Assembly: GCA_902526085.1 (NCBI GenBank)
Contig: CABZJN010000005.1
Coordinates: 1 to 62,017, forward strand
Direction of reading: 5' to 3'
Source: an uncultured Pelagibacteraceae bacterium
GTDB taxonomy: Bacteria; Pseudomonadota; Alphaproteobacteria; Pelagibacterales; Pelagibacteraceae
Length of the DNA stretch: 62,017 nt
A program made the position numbers and the translations under genes. The notes under the pieces are model-generated. The model saw only the letters and a program-made list of their open reading frames with translations, was not told the origin of the DNA and made no database searches. How positions within the stretch are numbered: position 1 is the first letter of the stretch; each line of letters begins with the position of its first letter. Shown piece by piece: positions 35,557 through 44,818 of the stretch.

Positions 35557-37008
35557 AATTGAAGAATATTTTTTTAAAAGTAAACTAACATCTTTATTTG
35601 ATCTTGCTGAAGCTAAAATAAATCTATCTGGTCTTACTAAAATAGCTTTTGAATTAATATTTTTTAAATATTTTGATACATTACTCAAATTCTTTGCTTT
35701 CAATAAGGAGCAATTTTTTGAGATTTTGGGTTTTATATCTGAAGATAAAATTATCATTCCTTTTTTTGAAAAATGATCATCTAGGGTTTTATTATTTTTA
35801 AGTTTGAATTGAGGAAAAGTTTTTCCTCTATTTTTATCCTTTAGGTTGCCTAAGCCTTTTCCTAGTTTAGGTTTAATTGACTGCATACTTTTTATACCTT
35901 TATTATCAGATTTTATATTGTCTGTTATTTGAATGGACTCAACAGCATTTACAAATTCTCCCATCCTCATAGTGGTCTCAATATATTCTTTAACATTGAG
36001 AGATCTTTCTGATTGATAAGTGCTTAAAAGTGTCTCATCAAATTTATTTCTTATACAGTTAGCAATTTTCCATGCTAAATTCGATGCATCCCTAATTCCA
36101 GCACACATTCCTTGACCCATAAATGGTGGCATTAAATGAGCGGCATCACCGGCTATAAAAACTCTACCTTTTCGCCATTTTCTAGCAATAGCAGATTCAA
36201 ATGTATAAATTGTTTTTCTTTCAATAATTGCTTCACTTTTATTTAGCCAAGGTTTTAGAAAATTCCAAATATAATTTTCTGATAAAACTTTTTTATCACT
36301 ATGATTTCTCTTAATTGCAAATTCCCATCTTCTTCGTCTGCCAACATTTCTACAATATGTTGCTGGTTGTTTTGGATTTGAATATTGAATTGTTCTATCT
36401 GGTAAATTATTTTTTTTCTTTTTCAATATTAGATCAACTACTGCCCATTTTTGAGTAAAACCTAAATTATCCATTTTTGTTTTCATTTGTTTTCTAGTTA
36501 TAGAGTTGGCACCATCACAACCAACTAAATATTTTGATCTTATAAAATGCTCCTTATGATTATTTATATTTAAATAAGTTATATCCACATGATTTTTTGA
36601 ATTTTTAATTTTTATAACCTCGGAGTTTTGTTCTATTGAAACTTTTTTATAATTTTTTAATTTTTTTCTAAGTATTTTTTCTAGATCTGGTTGATGAAAT
36701 CTATAGCTTGGATACCATCCATTATCTGTAATTTTTTTCGGTCTTGGCCAATCTAGTATTACTTTATGTTTAGAATTAACGAATTTAGTACCTTTATTAA
36801 TTATAGTGTGTTTCAAAAATTCTTTTGTAATTCCTATTGTTTGAAATACTCTCATTATTTCATCGTCAAAATGAACCGCTCTAGGCAGAGGATAAAAACT
36901 TTTTTCTCTATCAAGAATTAATATTGAAAAGTCATGCATTGCTAGAAGGTTTGCTAAAGTTCCTCCCGCAGGCCCTAATCCTACTATTGTGACATCAAAT
37001 TCTTTCAT
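35548..37008 (-). CDS. FAD-dependent aromatic hydroxylase (MhpA-like, group A)
   Basis: A 486-residue flavoprotein monooxygenase. It has the GxGxxG FAD motif in TIVGLGPAGGTLAN, the DG motif in GCDGANSITRKQM and the GD motif in VFIAGDAAHLMPPFMGQGMCAGIRD. The end contains ILVRPDRFILAS, the mark of the C-terminal thioredoxin-like domain found in phenol and MhpA-type hydroxylases. It would hydroxylate a phenolic ring to a catechol using NAD(P)H and O2. It follows the extradiol dioxygenase by 15 bases, which could open such a catechol. The substrate is not identifiable from sequence. Confidence 0.85.
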   Translation of the reverse strand: MKEFDVTIVGLGPAGGTLANLLAMHDFSILILDREKSFYPLPRAVHFDDEIMRVFQTIGITKEFLKHTIINKGTKFVNSKHKVILDWPRPKKITDNGWYPSYRFHQPDLEKILRKKLKNYKKVSIEQNSEVIKIKNSKNHVDITYLNINNHKEHFIRSKYLVGCDGANSITRKQMKTKMDNLGFTQKWAVVDLILKKKKNNLPDRTIQYSNPKQPATYCRNVGRRRRWEFAIKRNHSDKKVLSENYIWNFLKPWLNKSEAIIERKTIYTFESAIARKWRKGRVFIAGDAAHLMPPFMGQGMCAGIRDASNLAWKIANCIRNKFDETLLSTYQSERSLNVKEYIETTMRMGEFVNAVESIQITDNIKSDNKGIKSMQSIKPKLGKGLGNLKDKNRGKTFPQFKLKNNKTLDDHFSKKGMIILSSDIKPKISKNCSLLKAKNLSNVSKYLKNINSKAILVRPDRFILASARSNKDVSLLLKKYSSILR

Positions 37009-37023
37009 TGGTATTTTTAAAAA

Positions 37024-37995
37024 TTATTTTTTTTTTAAATTTGAATATAACCAAGGACAATCAATTAACAATGGAGCTTGTTTTCCTTGGGAAGCAGTTT
37101 CGAGTCTTTTATTTCTAAATTTCATTCTCTCATCATCGGGTAAATAAAGTCTCTCATGTCCCCAAAAACTAGGACCCTCAAATGTTTCAATTGGCTCCCA
37201 TGTGTCTGGATTAATAATTCTCCCACCCCATCCATTTTCAATAAAAAATCCTGAAGGTGTAATTGAATAAAATGATGTCATATAATCGTTAGTATGCCGT
37301 CCCATTGTGTAAGCAATTGCATTATCCTTGTATTGTAATAAGTCATAACCTTGACCTACATCGTCTAAGTTATTGTATTCAACCATAAAATGATGGAAAC
37401 CGGTTCTACCTGAACCAAATAAAGCTAAACTATGATGCCTACCATTAACATGAAAAAAGCATAAAGATATTGGAGTATGACTATAATCACTTATCTTGAA
37501 ACCCATAATGTCTCTGTAAAAGGGAATTAAATCATCGATATTTTTAACATGTACAACTGCATGCCCCATCCCTAGTGCCCCAGTCTTAAATCCTGAAATT
37601 GGTCTACCTGGTTTAAAAGGATCTGTGTCTAACATAGGCTTATACACTAATTCAATACGATTTCCTTGTGGGTCATTAAAATATATTAAATCCTCAACAA
37701 AACGTTTGTCAGCAAAAGAAGTCTTACCATGATTTACTACTATTTTATTTTCTTCTAATTTATTTGCAAAGGTTTGAAGATCTTCCTTAGTCTCAACTTC
37801 CCATCCTAAAAATCCTAATCCATCTCCTTTATCACCTGTTATTGTTAACCTTTGTTTTTGGTCATCCATTCTAAAAGATAGAATTTCTTTTCCACGGTCT
37901 ATCTGTTGCATACCGAGGTATTTTTGAGAATACTCTGACCAATCCTCAAATTTATCTGAATTAACTCCAATATAACTTAAAGCTTTTACTGCCAT
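37024..37995 (-). CDS. Type I extradiol ring-cleavage dioxygenase (BphC-like)
   Basis: This 323-residue protein has two VOC modules (about 1-120 and 140-290). The Fe(II) facial triad is complete: H145 in GMGHAVVHV, H202 in FHHFMVEY and E253 in FFIENGW. Secondary active-site residues are also present, H187 in GRHHS, H234 in MGRHTND and Y243. It would cleave a catechol next to the hydroxyl pair (meta cleavage). The substrate may be a substituted catechol made by the adjacent hydroxylase. It lies 25 bases downstream of a hairpin that separates it from a TRAP binding-protein gene. Confidence 0.9.
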   Translation of the reverse strand: MAVKALSYIGVNSDKFEDWSEYSQKYLGMQQIDRGKEILSFRMDDQKQRLTITGDKGDGLGFLGWEVETKEDLQTFANKLEENKIVVNHGKTSFADKRFVEDLIYFNDPQGNRIELVYKPMLDTDPFKPGRPISGFKTGALGMGHAVVHVKNIDDLIPFYRDIMGFKISDYSHTPISLCFFHVNGRHHSLALFGSGRTGFHHFMVEYNNLDDVGQGYDLLQYKDNAIAYTMGRHTNDYMTSFYSITPSGFFIENGWGGRIINPDTWEPIETFEGPSFWGHERLYLPDDERMKFRNKRLETASQGKQAPLLIDCPWLYSNLKKK

Positions 37996-38020
37996 TTTAT
38001 TATTATACTTAATTTTGAAA

Positions 38021-38046
38021 GAGCCCGCTATGAAATTAGCGGGCTC
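38021..38046 (-). terminator. Hairpin between dctP and the dioxygenase gene
   Basis: GAGCCCGCTA (38021-38030) pairs with TAGCGGGCTC (38037-38046) around TGAAAT. The stem is perfect and GC-rich. Leftward of it the transcript reads UUUCAAAAUU, a weak U-tract, so partial termination or 3'-end protection of the dctP message is likely, with reduced read-through to the dioxygenase and hydroxylase genes. Confidence 0.8.
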
Positions 38047-38057
38047 GAATTTAACTA

Positions 38058-39071
38058 TTAACCGTCTATTTTAGAAATTACTTCTCTTGCTCTTTTTAAT
38101 ACAGCATCTCCATCAAGACCTTTGCCTTTCATTTCTGCTAACCAGTCTGATTCGATTGGAGCTAATATTTTTTTATATTCAGCTAAAACAGAGTCTGATG
38201 CAACTGTTATTTCGTGTCCTGGAGTGTTTTCAACTTGAACTCTCATCTTGGCATTCTGAGTATCAATTAAATTAGATGCCCAATCGCCAAACCATTGACC
38301 TGAATGTTTATCAACACAACCTTTAGCTGCTGAAGAAAGACCGTTATATTTCCCTTCATTCATTATTAATCCAAAAGTAGCATTAGTGATGTTAACTTCT
38401 GTATGGTATTTAGTAACATCAAATAATCTAAATGAACCAATTGCTGTGTATGGGAAAGGCGTTCCATCAATAACACCTTTATTTAAGGCTTCTGAAGTTC
38501 CTGGTGCTGGTACTTTAACCCCAGTTGCTCCTAAAGTTTTAAGAATAGTTCCAGCTATTTTGCTTGGAACTCTCATTTTTTTTCCTTTAAAGTCTGCAGG
38601 CTTAACTACTTTTGTATCTTTCATATGGATTTGGTATCCAGGATTTGAATGAAGTCCTATAAGCTTAATTCCTGCCATTTCTTTATTAAGGTAACCTTCT
38701 TCAAAAAGAGTATTTAAAGCTCTAGATCCAGCTTTTGAAGTTTTGGTCAAGAATGGCAGTTCTACAACTGAACTTAAAGGAAATTGACCGCCAATATATC
38801 CAAGAACTGTCCAAGATATATCTGCAACTCCTGAAGTTACTATATCGTATTGTTTGGGAGGACTTCCTAGCACTCCTCCTGCATACATTTTTACGTTTAA
38901 AGCACCATTTGAACATTTATTAACTTTATCTGCCCAAGCGGCTAAAATCTTACTTGCTATAAATGCTTTTGGTGGTTCAAAAGTTGCTAACTTTAATTCT
39001 GTAGCTGATGCTGTACTAATAATGCTTAAGGAAAAAATTCCTATAACAAAACCAATTATTTTTTTTTTCAT
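38058..39071 (-). CDS. dctP: TRAP transporter solute-binding protein (DctP)
   Basis: A 337-residue periplasmic protein with signal peptide ending at TASAT near residue 24. DctP features include GKKMRVPSKIAGTILKTLGAT, containing the carboxylate-binding Arg, and the following ALNKGVIDGT segment. Its membrane partners are encoded on the other strand at 40042-41843, with an FAH-family gene between, so the transporter is split around a divergent promoter. The ring-cleavage genes downstream suggest an aromatic acid ligand, by inference. Confidence 0.93.
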   Translation of the reverse strand: MKKKIIGFVIGIFSLSIISTASATELKLATFEPPKAFIASKILAAWADKVNKCSNGALNVKMYAGGVLGSPPKQYDIVTSGVADISWTVLGYIGGQFPLSSVVELPFLTKTSKAGSRALNTLFEEGYLNKEMAGIKLIGLHSNPGYQIHMKDTKVVKPADFKGKKMRVPSKIAGTILKTLGATGVKVPAPGTSEALNKGVIDGTPFPYTAIGSFRLFDVTKYHTEVNITNATFGLIMNEGKYNGLSSAAKGCVDKHSGQWFGDWASNLIDTQNAKMRVQVENTPGHEITVASDSVLAEYKKILAPIESDWLAEMKGKGLDGDAVLKRAREVISKIDG

Positions 39072-39122
39072 ATTAATCCCCTCTTAATTATTAAATAATT
39101 ATTAGAAAGTTTAACTTGAAAA

Positions 39123-39974
39123 TTAGATTATTTCATCCTTAATTGTATTAGATAAAGTGCCAATTTCTGTGATTTCTATTTCAACATTATCTCCAGGCTT
39201 CATAAATATTGGAGGATTTCTTTTGAACCCTACACCTCCAGGCGTACCAGTGACTAATACATCCCCAGCTCTCCAAGCCATAGCTTTAGAAACATACGAA
39301 ATTAAAATTGGAATATCGAAAATAAGTTGACTTAATTTTGCGTTTTGCATTACTTCGCCATTTAGTCTAGTTTCAATTGTTAAATTTTTATAATCATTAA
39401 TGTCTTCAGCTAAAACCATATGTGGACCAAAACTCCCTGTTTTTTCAAAGTTTTTGCCCATCCCAAATTGTCTAGTATGTCGCTGCCACTCTCTTACAGT
39501 ACTTTCATTATAACATGAATAACCAATTATATGCTTTAAGGCATCCTCAGGTTTTATGTGTTTGCCACCTTCATCCATAATTACTGCCATCTCACCTTCA
39601 AAATCTAAACTTTGTGAAACAGCAGGTCTTTGAATTGGCTGTAAGTGTGCAGTTTGACTTTCTGGAAATCGATGAAAAATTACCGGGTTCTCTTCAACTG
39701 TTCTGTTTGTTTCTTTAACATGTTCACTATAATTTAAACCAACACAAATAATTTTTCCAGGATTTGGAATTAATGGCAAATATTCAATATCTGAATCATT
39801 AATATTGCCTGGATTATTTGTTGCATAGGATTTTGCTTCTTCAATTCCTTGGTTTTGAATTAAATCTTTAAGTGTATTAGAATTAGATACTTTTCCAGTT
39901 AGATCTGTAATTTTATTATTATTTATAATACCGAACTTATTTTGTTTATTATGTTTAAAAGAAATAAACTTCAT
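39123..39974 (-). CDS. Fumarylacetoacetate hydrolase (FAH) family enzyme
   Basis: A 283-residue protein with the FAH fold core: KIICVGLNYSEHVKE, then LDFEGEMAVIMDEGG with the metal-binding Glu residues, GYSCYNESTVREWQ, and TGTPGGVGF at the end of the barrel. The family includes hydrolases, decarboxylases and isomerases acting on 2-oxo or acylpyruvate compounds such as ring-cleavage products. Placed with an aromatic hydroxylase and an extradiol dioxygenase, it may process the meta-cleavage product. It is the first gene of the leftward set and starts 67 bases from divergent dctQ. Confidence 0.87.
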   Translation of the reverse strand: MKFISFKHNKQNKFGIINNNKITDLTGKVSNSNTLKDLIQNQGIEEAKSYATNNPGNINDSDIEYLPLIPNPGKIICVGLNYSEHVKETNRTVEENPVIFHRFPESQTAHLQPIQRPAVSQSLDFEGEMAVIMDEGGKHIKPEDALKHIIGYSCYNESTVREWQRHTRQFGMGKNFEKTGSFGPHMVLAEDINDYKNLTIETRLNGEVMQNAKLSQLIFDIPILISYVSKAMAWRAGDVLVTGTPGGVGFKRNPPIFMKPGDNVEIEITEIGTLSNTIKDEII

Positions 39975-40041
39975 GATTAATACTTTCTATTTTTGAAACT
40001 ACTTATATGTTAATGTTTAAATAATTTGAAGCAACATTTTT

Positions 40042-40533
40042 ATGATTTCTAAAGTCAGTAAAGTTTTTGATTATTCGGCGATAGCTTCAGGAATTGTTTT
40101 GTTTTTATTAGCTGTATTAACTTTTTGTGATGTATTTGGAAGAAGGTTTTTAAATTCACCAGTTACAGGCACAATAGAGTTAGTTGAAATAGGAATGGCA
40201 TTAGTAGCTTTCCTTGCAATGCCAAGAGCGTTTTATTTAAATGCAAATGTTTCAGCAGATTTTATAAATAATTTAAATTTGGGTACATTTAAAACCTATT
40301 TGGTAATTTTAAAATTTGTTTTAATGATATCGATTATGTCCTTAATGGCATACTCTACAACTTTGACATCATACAAATTTATGAACAATCAAAGAGTAAC
40401 GATTGATCTAGAGCTTTATTTTTATCCTTTTTATTTCATATGCTCAATTGGGATGTGGTTAAGTGTTTTTGCTATAATCATATGGTTTACCAAAACTATT
40501 TTTAAAATTAATTCAAAAGCTGAGAATTTGTAA
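40042..40533 (+). CDS. dctQ: TRAP transporter small permease (DctQ)
   Basis: A 163-residue four-helix protein with LLAVLTFCDVFGRRFLNSPVTGTIELVEIGMALVAF, the classical DctQ pattern (F-R-x-x-x-N then E-x-x). It is divergent from the FAH gene and is followed by dctM with a one-base TAATG overlap. It should pair with the binding protein encoded at 38058-39071. Confidence 0.92.
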   Translation: MISKVSKVFDYSAIASGIVLFLLAVLTFCDVFGRRFLNSPVTGTIELVEIGMALVAFLAMPRAFYLNANVSADFINNLNLGTFKTYLVILKFVLMISIMSLMAYSTTLTSYKFMNNQRVTIDLELYFYPFYFICSIGMWLSVFAIIIWFTKTIFKINSKAENL

Positions 40534-41843
40534 TGGGATTAGAGCCTGTAATTAATGGTGGATTGTCTTTTGCTGCTGTATTAATTTTGATGGTATTAAA
40601 CGTACCAATAGGAATTGCAATGTTGGTTGTTGGTTTTACTGGCTTTGCAATGATTTCAGGATTTGACCCTGCAATATTTGTATTGGGAACTGCTCCTTTT
40701 GATGCTGTCTCAAAATATACATTATCAGTGTTGCCTTTATTTGTTCTAATGGGAAATCTTGCAAACAGTTCAAATTTATCAAGAAATTTATATGATGCAG
40801 CTTATGCAATAGTGGGCCATTACAAAGGTGGTTTAGCGATGTCTACTGTAGGGGCATGCGCTGGATTTGGAATGATTTGTGGATCATCGATTGCAACAGC
40901 TGCAACAATGTCTCAAATGGCAGGCCCTGAAATGAGAAGACATGGTTATAGTGATGCCCTAATAAGCGGATCTATTGCATCTGGTGGAACGCTTGGAATC
41001 ATAATTCCTCCGAGTGTAATATTAGTAATATATGCTTATTTAACTGAACAGTCTGTTCAAGAATTATTTTTTGCTGCACTGATACCAGGAATAATAGCAG
41101 TGGTACTGTATATGATTGCTATTAGGATTTATCTTTTAATTTATCCCTCACAAGGTGGTTATGGAACAAAAATGCCTTTCAAGGAAAGAATTTCTGCATT
41201 ATCAAAAGTTTTTCCAATTTTTTTAATATTTGCAATCATGATGGGTGGACTTTATTTAGGTTTTTTTACAGCAACAGAAAGTGCTGCAGTAGGTGTAATT
41301 TTAGTTTTAATTTTTATTTTTTTTAGAGGTCAATTAAAATTAAGTTTATTGAAAGATGCTTTATGGGCCACTATAAAAACTGTTGGTTCATTATATTTAA
41401 TTGTTATTGGTGCAAGTATATTTAATTATCTTATAACTGTCACACAGTTACCTTTTGCGGTTGTTGATTTTATAAATTATCTTGAGCTTACTCCATTAGG
41501 AATAATTCTAGTAATTTGTGTAATTTATTTAGTTCTTGGTACTGTAATGGACTCTTTGGCAATGTTATTTTTAACTATTCCAGTATTTTATCCAGTAATT
41601 ATTGATGCTGGAATTGATCCTGTTTGGTTTGGTATATTTGCAGTAATAGTTGTTGAATTTGGATTGATTTCACCTCCTGTTGGAATGAATTTATTTGTTA
41701 TTAAAAGTGTAATGCAAAAAACACCTTTGCAAACTATATGGTTTGGCACTCTTCCATTCTTAATGACTGACGTAATTAGGCTTGCTTTAATTATAGCTTT
41801 TCCTGCAATTTGTTTATATTTGCCTAGTCTGATGGCTCACTAG
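40533..41843 (+). CDS. dctM: TRAP transporter large permease (DctM)
   Basis: The 436-residue channel subunit contains LSVLPLFVLMGNLANSS, CGSSIATAATMSQMAGPEM, GGTLGIIIPPSVILVIYA and a second-half GLISPPVGMNLFVIKSV. About 12 hydrophobic segments are seen. It is transcribed with dctQ. Its last 20 bases overlap the convergent small membrane protein gene at 41824. Together with DctP of the same locus it would import an organic acid with sodium. Confidence 0.94.
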   Translation: MGLEPVINGGLSFAAVLILMVLNVPIGIAMLVVGFTGFAMISGFDPAIFVLGTAPFDAVSKYTLSVLPLFVLMGNLANSSNLSRNLYDAAYAIVGHYKGGLAMSTVGACAGFGMICGSSIATAATMSQMAGPEMRRHGYSDALISGSIASGGTLGIIIPPSVILVIYAYLTEQSVQELFFAALIPGIIAVVLYMIAIRIYLLIYPSQGGYGTKMPFKERISALSKVFPIFLIFAIMMGGLYLGFFTATESAAVGVILVLIFIFFRGQLKLSLLKDALWATIKTVGSLYLIVIGASIFNYLITVTQLPFAVVDFINYLELTPLGIILVICVIYLVLGTVMDSLAMLFLTIPVFYPVIIDAGIDPVWFGIFAVIVVEFGLISPPVGMNLFVIKSVMQKTPLQTIWFGTLPFLMTDVIRLALIIAFPAICLYLPSLMAH

Positions 41844-42162
41844 TATCTTTTATTTTTTTTATATAATTAAAATAAATAAAGCCAAAAACTAAACCTACAA
41901 TCATTAAAATATATTGATAAAATTTTAATAATACAAACACTATTGGTAATTCTTTACCTGGATTCCGAGCATAAAAATTATCTGTACCATCTTTATATAA
42001 ATCCATTGGGCCTAAAGTTGCATATAAACCAAAGATAAATATATAAATACAGGGCAATAAAGAAATAATTAATAAAATTCTATTTCCACGAATTAATTTT
42101 ATTAAATTTGCAGATACTCCGACTGAAACTAGACAAATTAGCGACAATATTAAAGGGTTCAT
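41824..42162 (-). CDS. Three-helix membrane protein of unknown function
   Basis: A 112-residue protein with hydrophobic segments near residues 4-18, 28-50 and 78-100, and a polar loop LYKDGTDNFYARNPGKELP. I start it at the ATG at 42162, which shares one base with the sulfatase stop and has GGAG 7 bases upstream; a TTG two codons earlier is possible. It is the last gene of the mtnA-sulfatase operon. Family not recognised. Confidence 0.6.
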   Translation of the reverse strand: MNPLILSLICLVSVGVSANLIKLIRGNRILLIISLLPCIYIFIFGLYATLGPMDLYKDGTDNFYARNPGKELPIVFVLLKFYQYILMIVGLVFGFIYFNYIKKIKDTSEPSD

Positions 42163-43745
42163 TACCAAACTCCTATCATAATTCCATCATCTTTTGTATA
42201 ATCTCTTTCTTTTAAAACAAATTCATCTGTTGCTGCAACCCTATTTTTTCTATTTGTAATTCTTTGAAGCAATATATCCTTCATTTCATCAATAATTTTT
42301 TTATGATCTGATGATTGTCCTAAATCATTGAATTCATCTGGATCATTTTTTAAATCAAATAATTGAGATGGAAAACCTTTGTAATAAATATACTTCCATC
42401 TATCATTTCTTATCATATATGCTCTTGCATCTGATGCTCCAATATTAAGAATTTTTCTTGCTTCATTAAATGAATAATCTATTTCACTAAATACACTGTT
42501 TTTCCAATTAGGGACTTCATTTCCTCTTATAATTGGTAGCAATGATTGACCCTCAAGACGATGTTTGCTTACTTTACTATCTACAGATTCTAAAAAAGTT
42601 GGAAGCAGATCAATAGCCTCTACAAATCTTTTTTCTCTTACTCCCCTATTATTATCTGACAAATTACTTGGATCATAAATTATCATTGGAACTTTAACAA
42701 TTTGTTCATGAAAAAGCTCTTTTTCTCCTAGCCAATGATCTCCCTGATAATCACCATGATCTGATGTAAAAACTATCATTGTATTATTCATAAAATTTTT
42801 TTCTTCAAGAAAATTAAATAGTCTCCCAAGATTATCATCTATTTGTTTTATCAATCCCATGTATCCTGAAAGAACAGTGTTTCTCACTTCTTCTCTTGAA
42901 AAAGTCTTTGAAATATTATTTTCCATGAAAGCTTTGTAGACTGGATGATCTATTTCTTTTTCAGCATTACTTCGATGAACTGGGTAAAATTGATTTGAGG
43001 AGTACATATTATGATAAGGTGCAGGAGCAATGTACGGCCAATGAGGTTTAATATAAGATAAATGTAAAAACCAAGGCTTTTCTCCACTTTCTTGAATAAA
43101 CTCCATTGATCTATTTGTCATAAATGCAGTTTCGGAATGTTTTTCTTTAACTCTTGCTGGTTTATTTGAATTTCTTAACCTCCATCCACTCAAAATATTT
43201 CCACTTTCATCCTCTGATGAATTTGCCCAACTATCCCAAGGATTATCACCCTCATATCCAAGTTTATTTAGCCACTCATTGTAAGATAATTTTTTGTTTG
43301 AGTTTTTAATATGGTTATTTGGGTGAAGACCATCATCTCTTTCATAAGGCTCAAAACCTGGTTCACTAACCGTCAGACCTATTTCTGTATCTTTTGAAAT
43401 TCCAAGTCTATTCATTCCATCTATATCGGGTCTCATATGTGTTTTGCCTACAACACCAGTCCTAATTCCAGATTGCCTCAAATAATCACCAATTGTTAGT
43501 TCACCGATTGGCAAAGGTATTTGGTTCCAAGTTGATCCATGGCTAAATACTGTTCTTCCAGTATAATAGGATGCTCTTGATGGGCCACAAACAGGGGCTT
43601 GAACATAAGCAGACTCAAACAAAACTCCTTTTTTTGCTAAACCGTCTATGTGAGGTGTTTTAAGGTGCGGATGACCATAACAAGAAAGATAATCAAATCT
43701 TAGTTGATCAGCCATTATAAATAAAATATTTTTAACTTTATTCAT
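42162..43745 (-). CDS. Type I sulfatase / phosphonate monoester hydrolase family enzyme
   Basis: The 527-residue alkaline-phosphatase-superfamily hydrolase has the metal site NILFIMADQLRFDYL, the formylglycine motif C53-G-P-S-R (CxPSR) and the second metal site FTSDHGDYQGDHW, with GKTHM in between. The Cys must be converted to formylglycine for activity; no converting enzyme gene is in the window. The substrate could be a sulfate ester or a phospho/phosphonate diester. There is no signal peptide, so it acts in the cytoplasm. It shares one base with mtnA and one with the next gene. Confidence 0.87.
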   Translation of the reverse strand: MNKVKNILFIMADQLRFDYLSCYGHPHLKTPHIDGLAKKGVLFESAYVQAPVCGPSRASYYTGRTVFSHGSTWNQIPLPIGELTIGDYLRQSGIRTGVVGKTHMRPDIDGMNRLGISKDTEIGLTVSEPGFEPYERDDGLHPNNHIKNSNKKLSYNEWLNKLGYEGDNPWDSWANSSEDESGNILSGWRLRNSNKPARVKEKHSETAFMTNRSMEFIQESGEKPWFLHLSYIKPHWPYIAPAPYHNMYSSNQFYPVHRSNAEKEIDHPVYKAFMENNISKTFSREEVRNTVLSGYMGLIKQIDDNLGRLFNFLEEKNFMNNTMIVFTSDHGDYQGDHWLGEKELFHEQIVKVPMIIYDPSNLSDNNRGVREKRFVEAIDLLPTFLESVDSKVSKHRLEGQSLLPIIRGNEVPNWKNSVFSEIDYSFNEARKILNIGASDARAYMIRNDRWKYIYYKGFPSQLFDLKNDPDEFNDLGQSSDHKKIIDEMKDILLQRITNRKNRVAATDEFVLKERDYTKDDGIMIGVW

Positions 43746-44818
43746 TATCTATTAAACATTTGTTTTAAACCGACAGCTGATGCCTGGCATATACCTTTCT
43801 CTGTAATTAAACCTGTTACATATTTTGCTGGAGTTATGTCAAACGCTAAATTCATTGATTTACTGTTTTCAGGATAAATTAAAACTTTCTTTATATTATT
43901 TTTTTCGTCTTTTCCTTCTATATGGGATAGTTCCTCAGAATTTCTTTCTTCAATAGGTATCTTATTATAATCTTTAGTTTCCCAATCAATTGTGGAGCTT
44001 GGTAAAGCTACATAAAAGGGCACATTATTATCATGTGCTGCTAATGCTTTCAAATATGTACCAATTTTATTGCATACATCGCCAGTTGATAGAGTTCTAT
44101 CTGTTCCAACAATGCACATATCAACCTCTCCTCTTTGCATTAAAATACCACCAGTATTATCTGTAATAATTGTATTTGGTATACCCTCTTCGTTTAATTC
44201 AAACGAAGTTAGATTTGCGCCTTGGTTTCTTGGTCTTGTTTCATCAACCCATACATGAACTGGAATACCTTTTTTGTGAGCGTGATAGATTGGAGATGTT
44301 GCAGTACCCCAATTAATTGTTGCTAACCATCCTGCATTACAATGGGTTAGTATATTGACTGTATTCTTCTTTTCCTCATAAATTTTCTCAATAATCTTAA
44401 GACCTTCTAAACCTATATTTTTACAAAAATTTATATCTTCATTACATATTTCCTCAGCTTCTTTTAATGCAACATCAAATAAATCCTCAGATTTTATAAA
44501 TGATAATTTATTATTTATTCTGTGAACTGCCCATTGTAAGTTAATCGCAGTTGGTCTAGCATTGACTAATTCTTCTGAGCTTTTTTTAATGAATTTTAAA
44601 TCATTATTTTCCTTGATCGCTAAAGCTATACCGTAAGCGGCCGTAGCTCCTATTAACGGGGCGCCCCTTACTTCCATTGATTTAATTGCGTTAACAGCAT
44701 GATCTACTGTTTCAAGATTTTTTATAATGAAATTATGAGGAAGTTTTGTTTGATCAATTATTTTAACAACATCATTTTCATACCAGATAGTTCTATATTC
44801 TTTGCCTAATATTCTCAT
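43745..44818 (-). CDS. mtnA: S-methyl-5-thioribose-1-phosphate isomerase
   Basis: A 357-residue eIF2B-like isomerase. It has the MtnA start (LGKEYRTIWYENDVVKIIDQTKLP), SMEVRGAPLIGATAAYG, the catalytic Cys in LTHCNAGWLAT and Asp in IVGTDRT, and NKIGTYLKALAAHDN. It turns methylthioribose-1-phosphate into methylthioribulose-1-phosphate. Its ATG forms an ATGA overlap with the stop of the out-of-frame tail of mtnP, evidence that the two genes were once, or still are, joined by translational coupling. It is followed by the sulfatase-family gene. Confidence 0.93.
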   Translation of the reverse strand: MRILGKEYRTIWYENDVVKIIDQTKLPHNFIIKNLETVDHAVNAIKSMEVRGAPLIGATAAYGIALAIKENNDLKFIKKSSEELVNARPTAINLQWAVHRINNKLSFIKSEDLFDVALKEAEEICNEDINFCKNIGLEGLKIIEKIYEEKKNTVNILTHCNAGWLATINWGTATSPIYHAHKKGIPVHVWVDETRPRNQGANLTSFELNEEGIPNTIITDNTGGILMQRGEVDMCIVGTDRTLSTGDVCNKIGTYLKALAAHDNNVPFYVALPSSTIDWETKDYNKIPIEERNSEELSHIEGKDEKNNIKKVLIYPENSKSMNLAFDITPAKYVTGLITEKGICQASAVGLKQMFNR

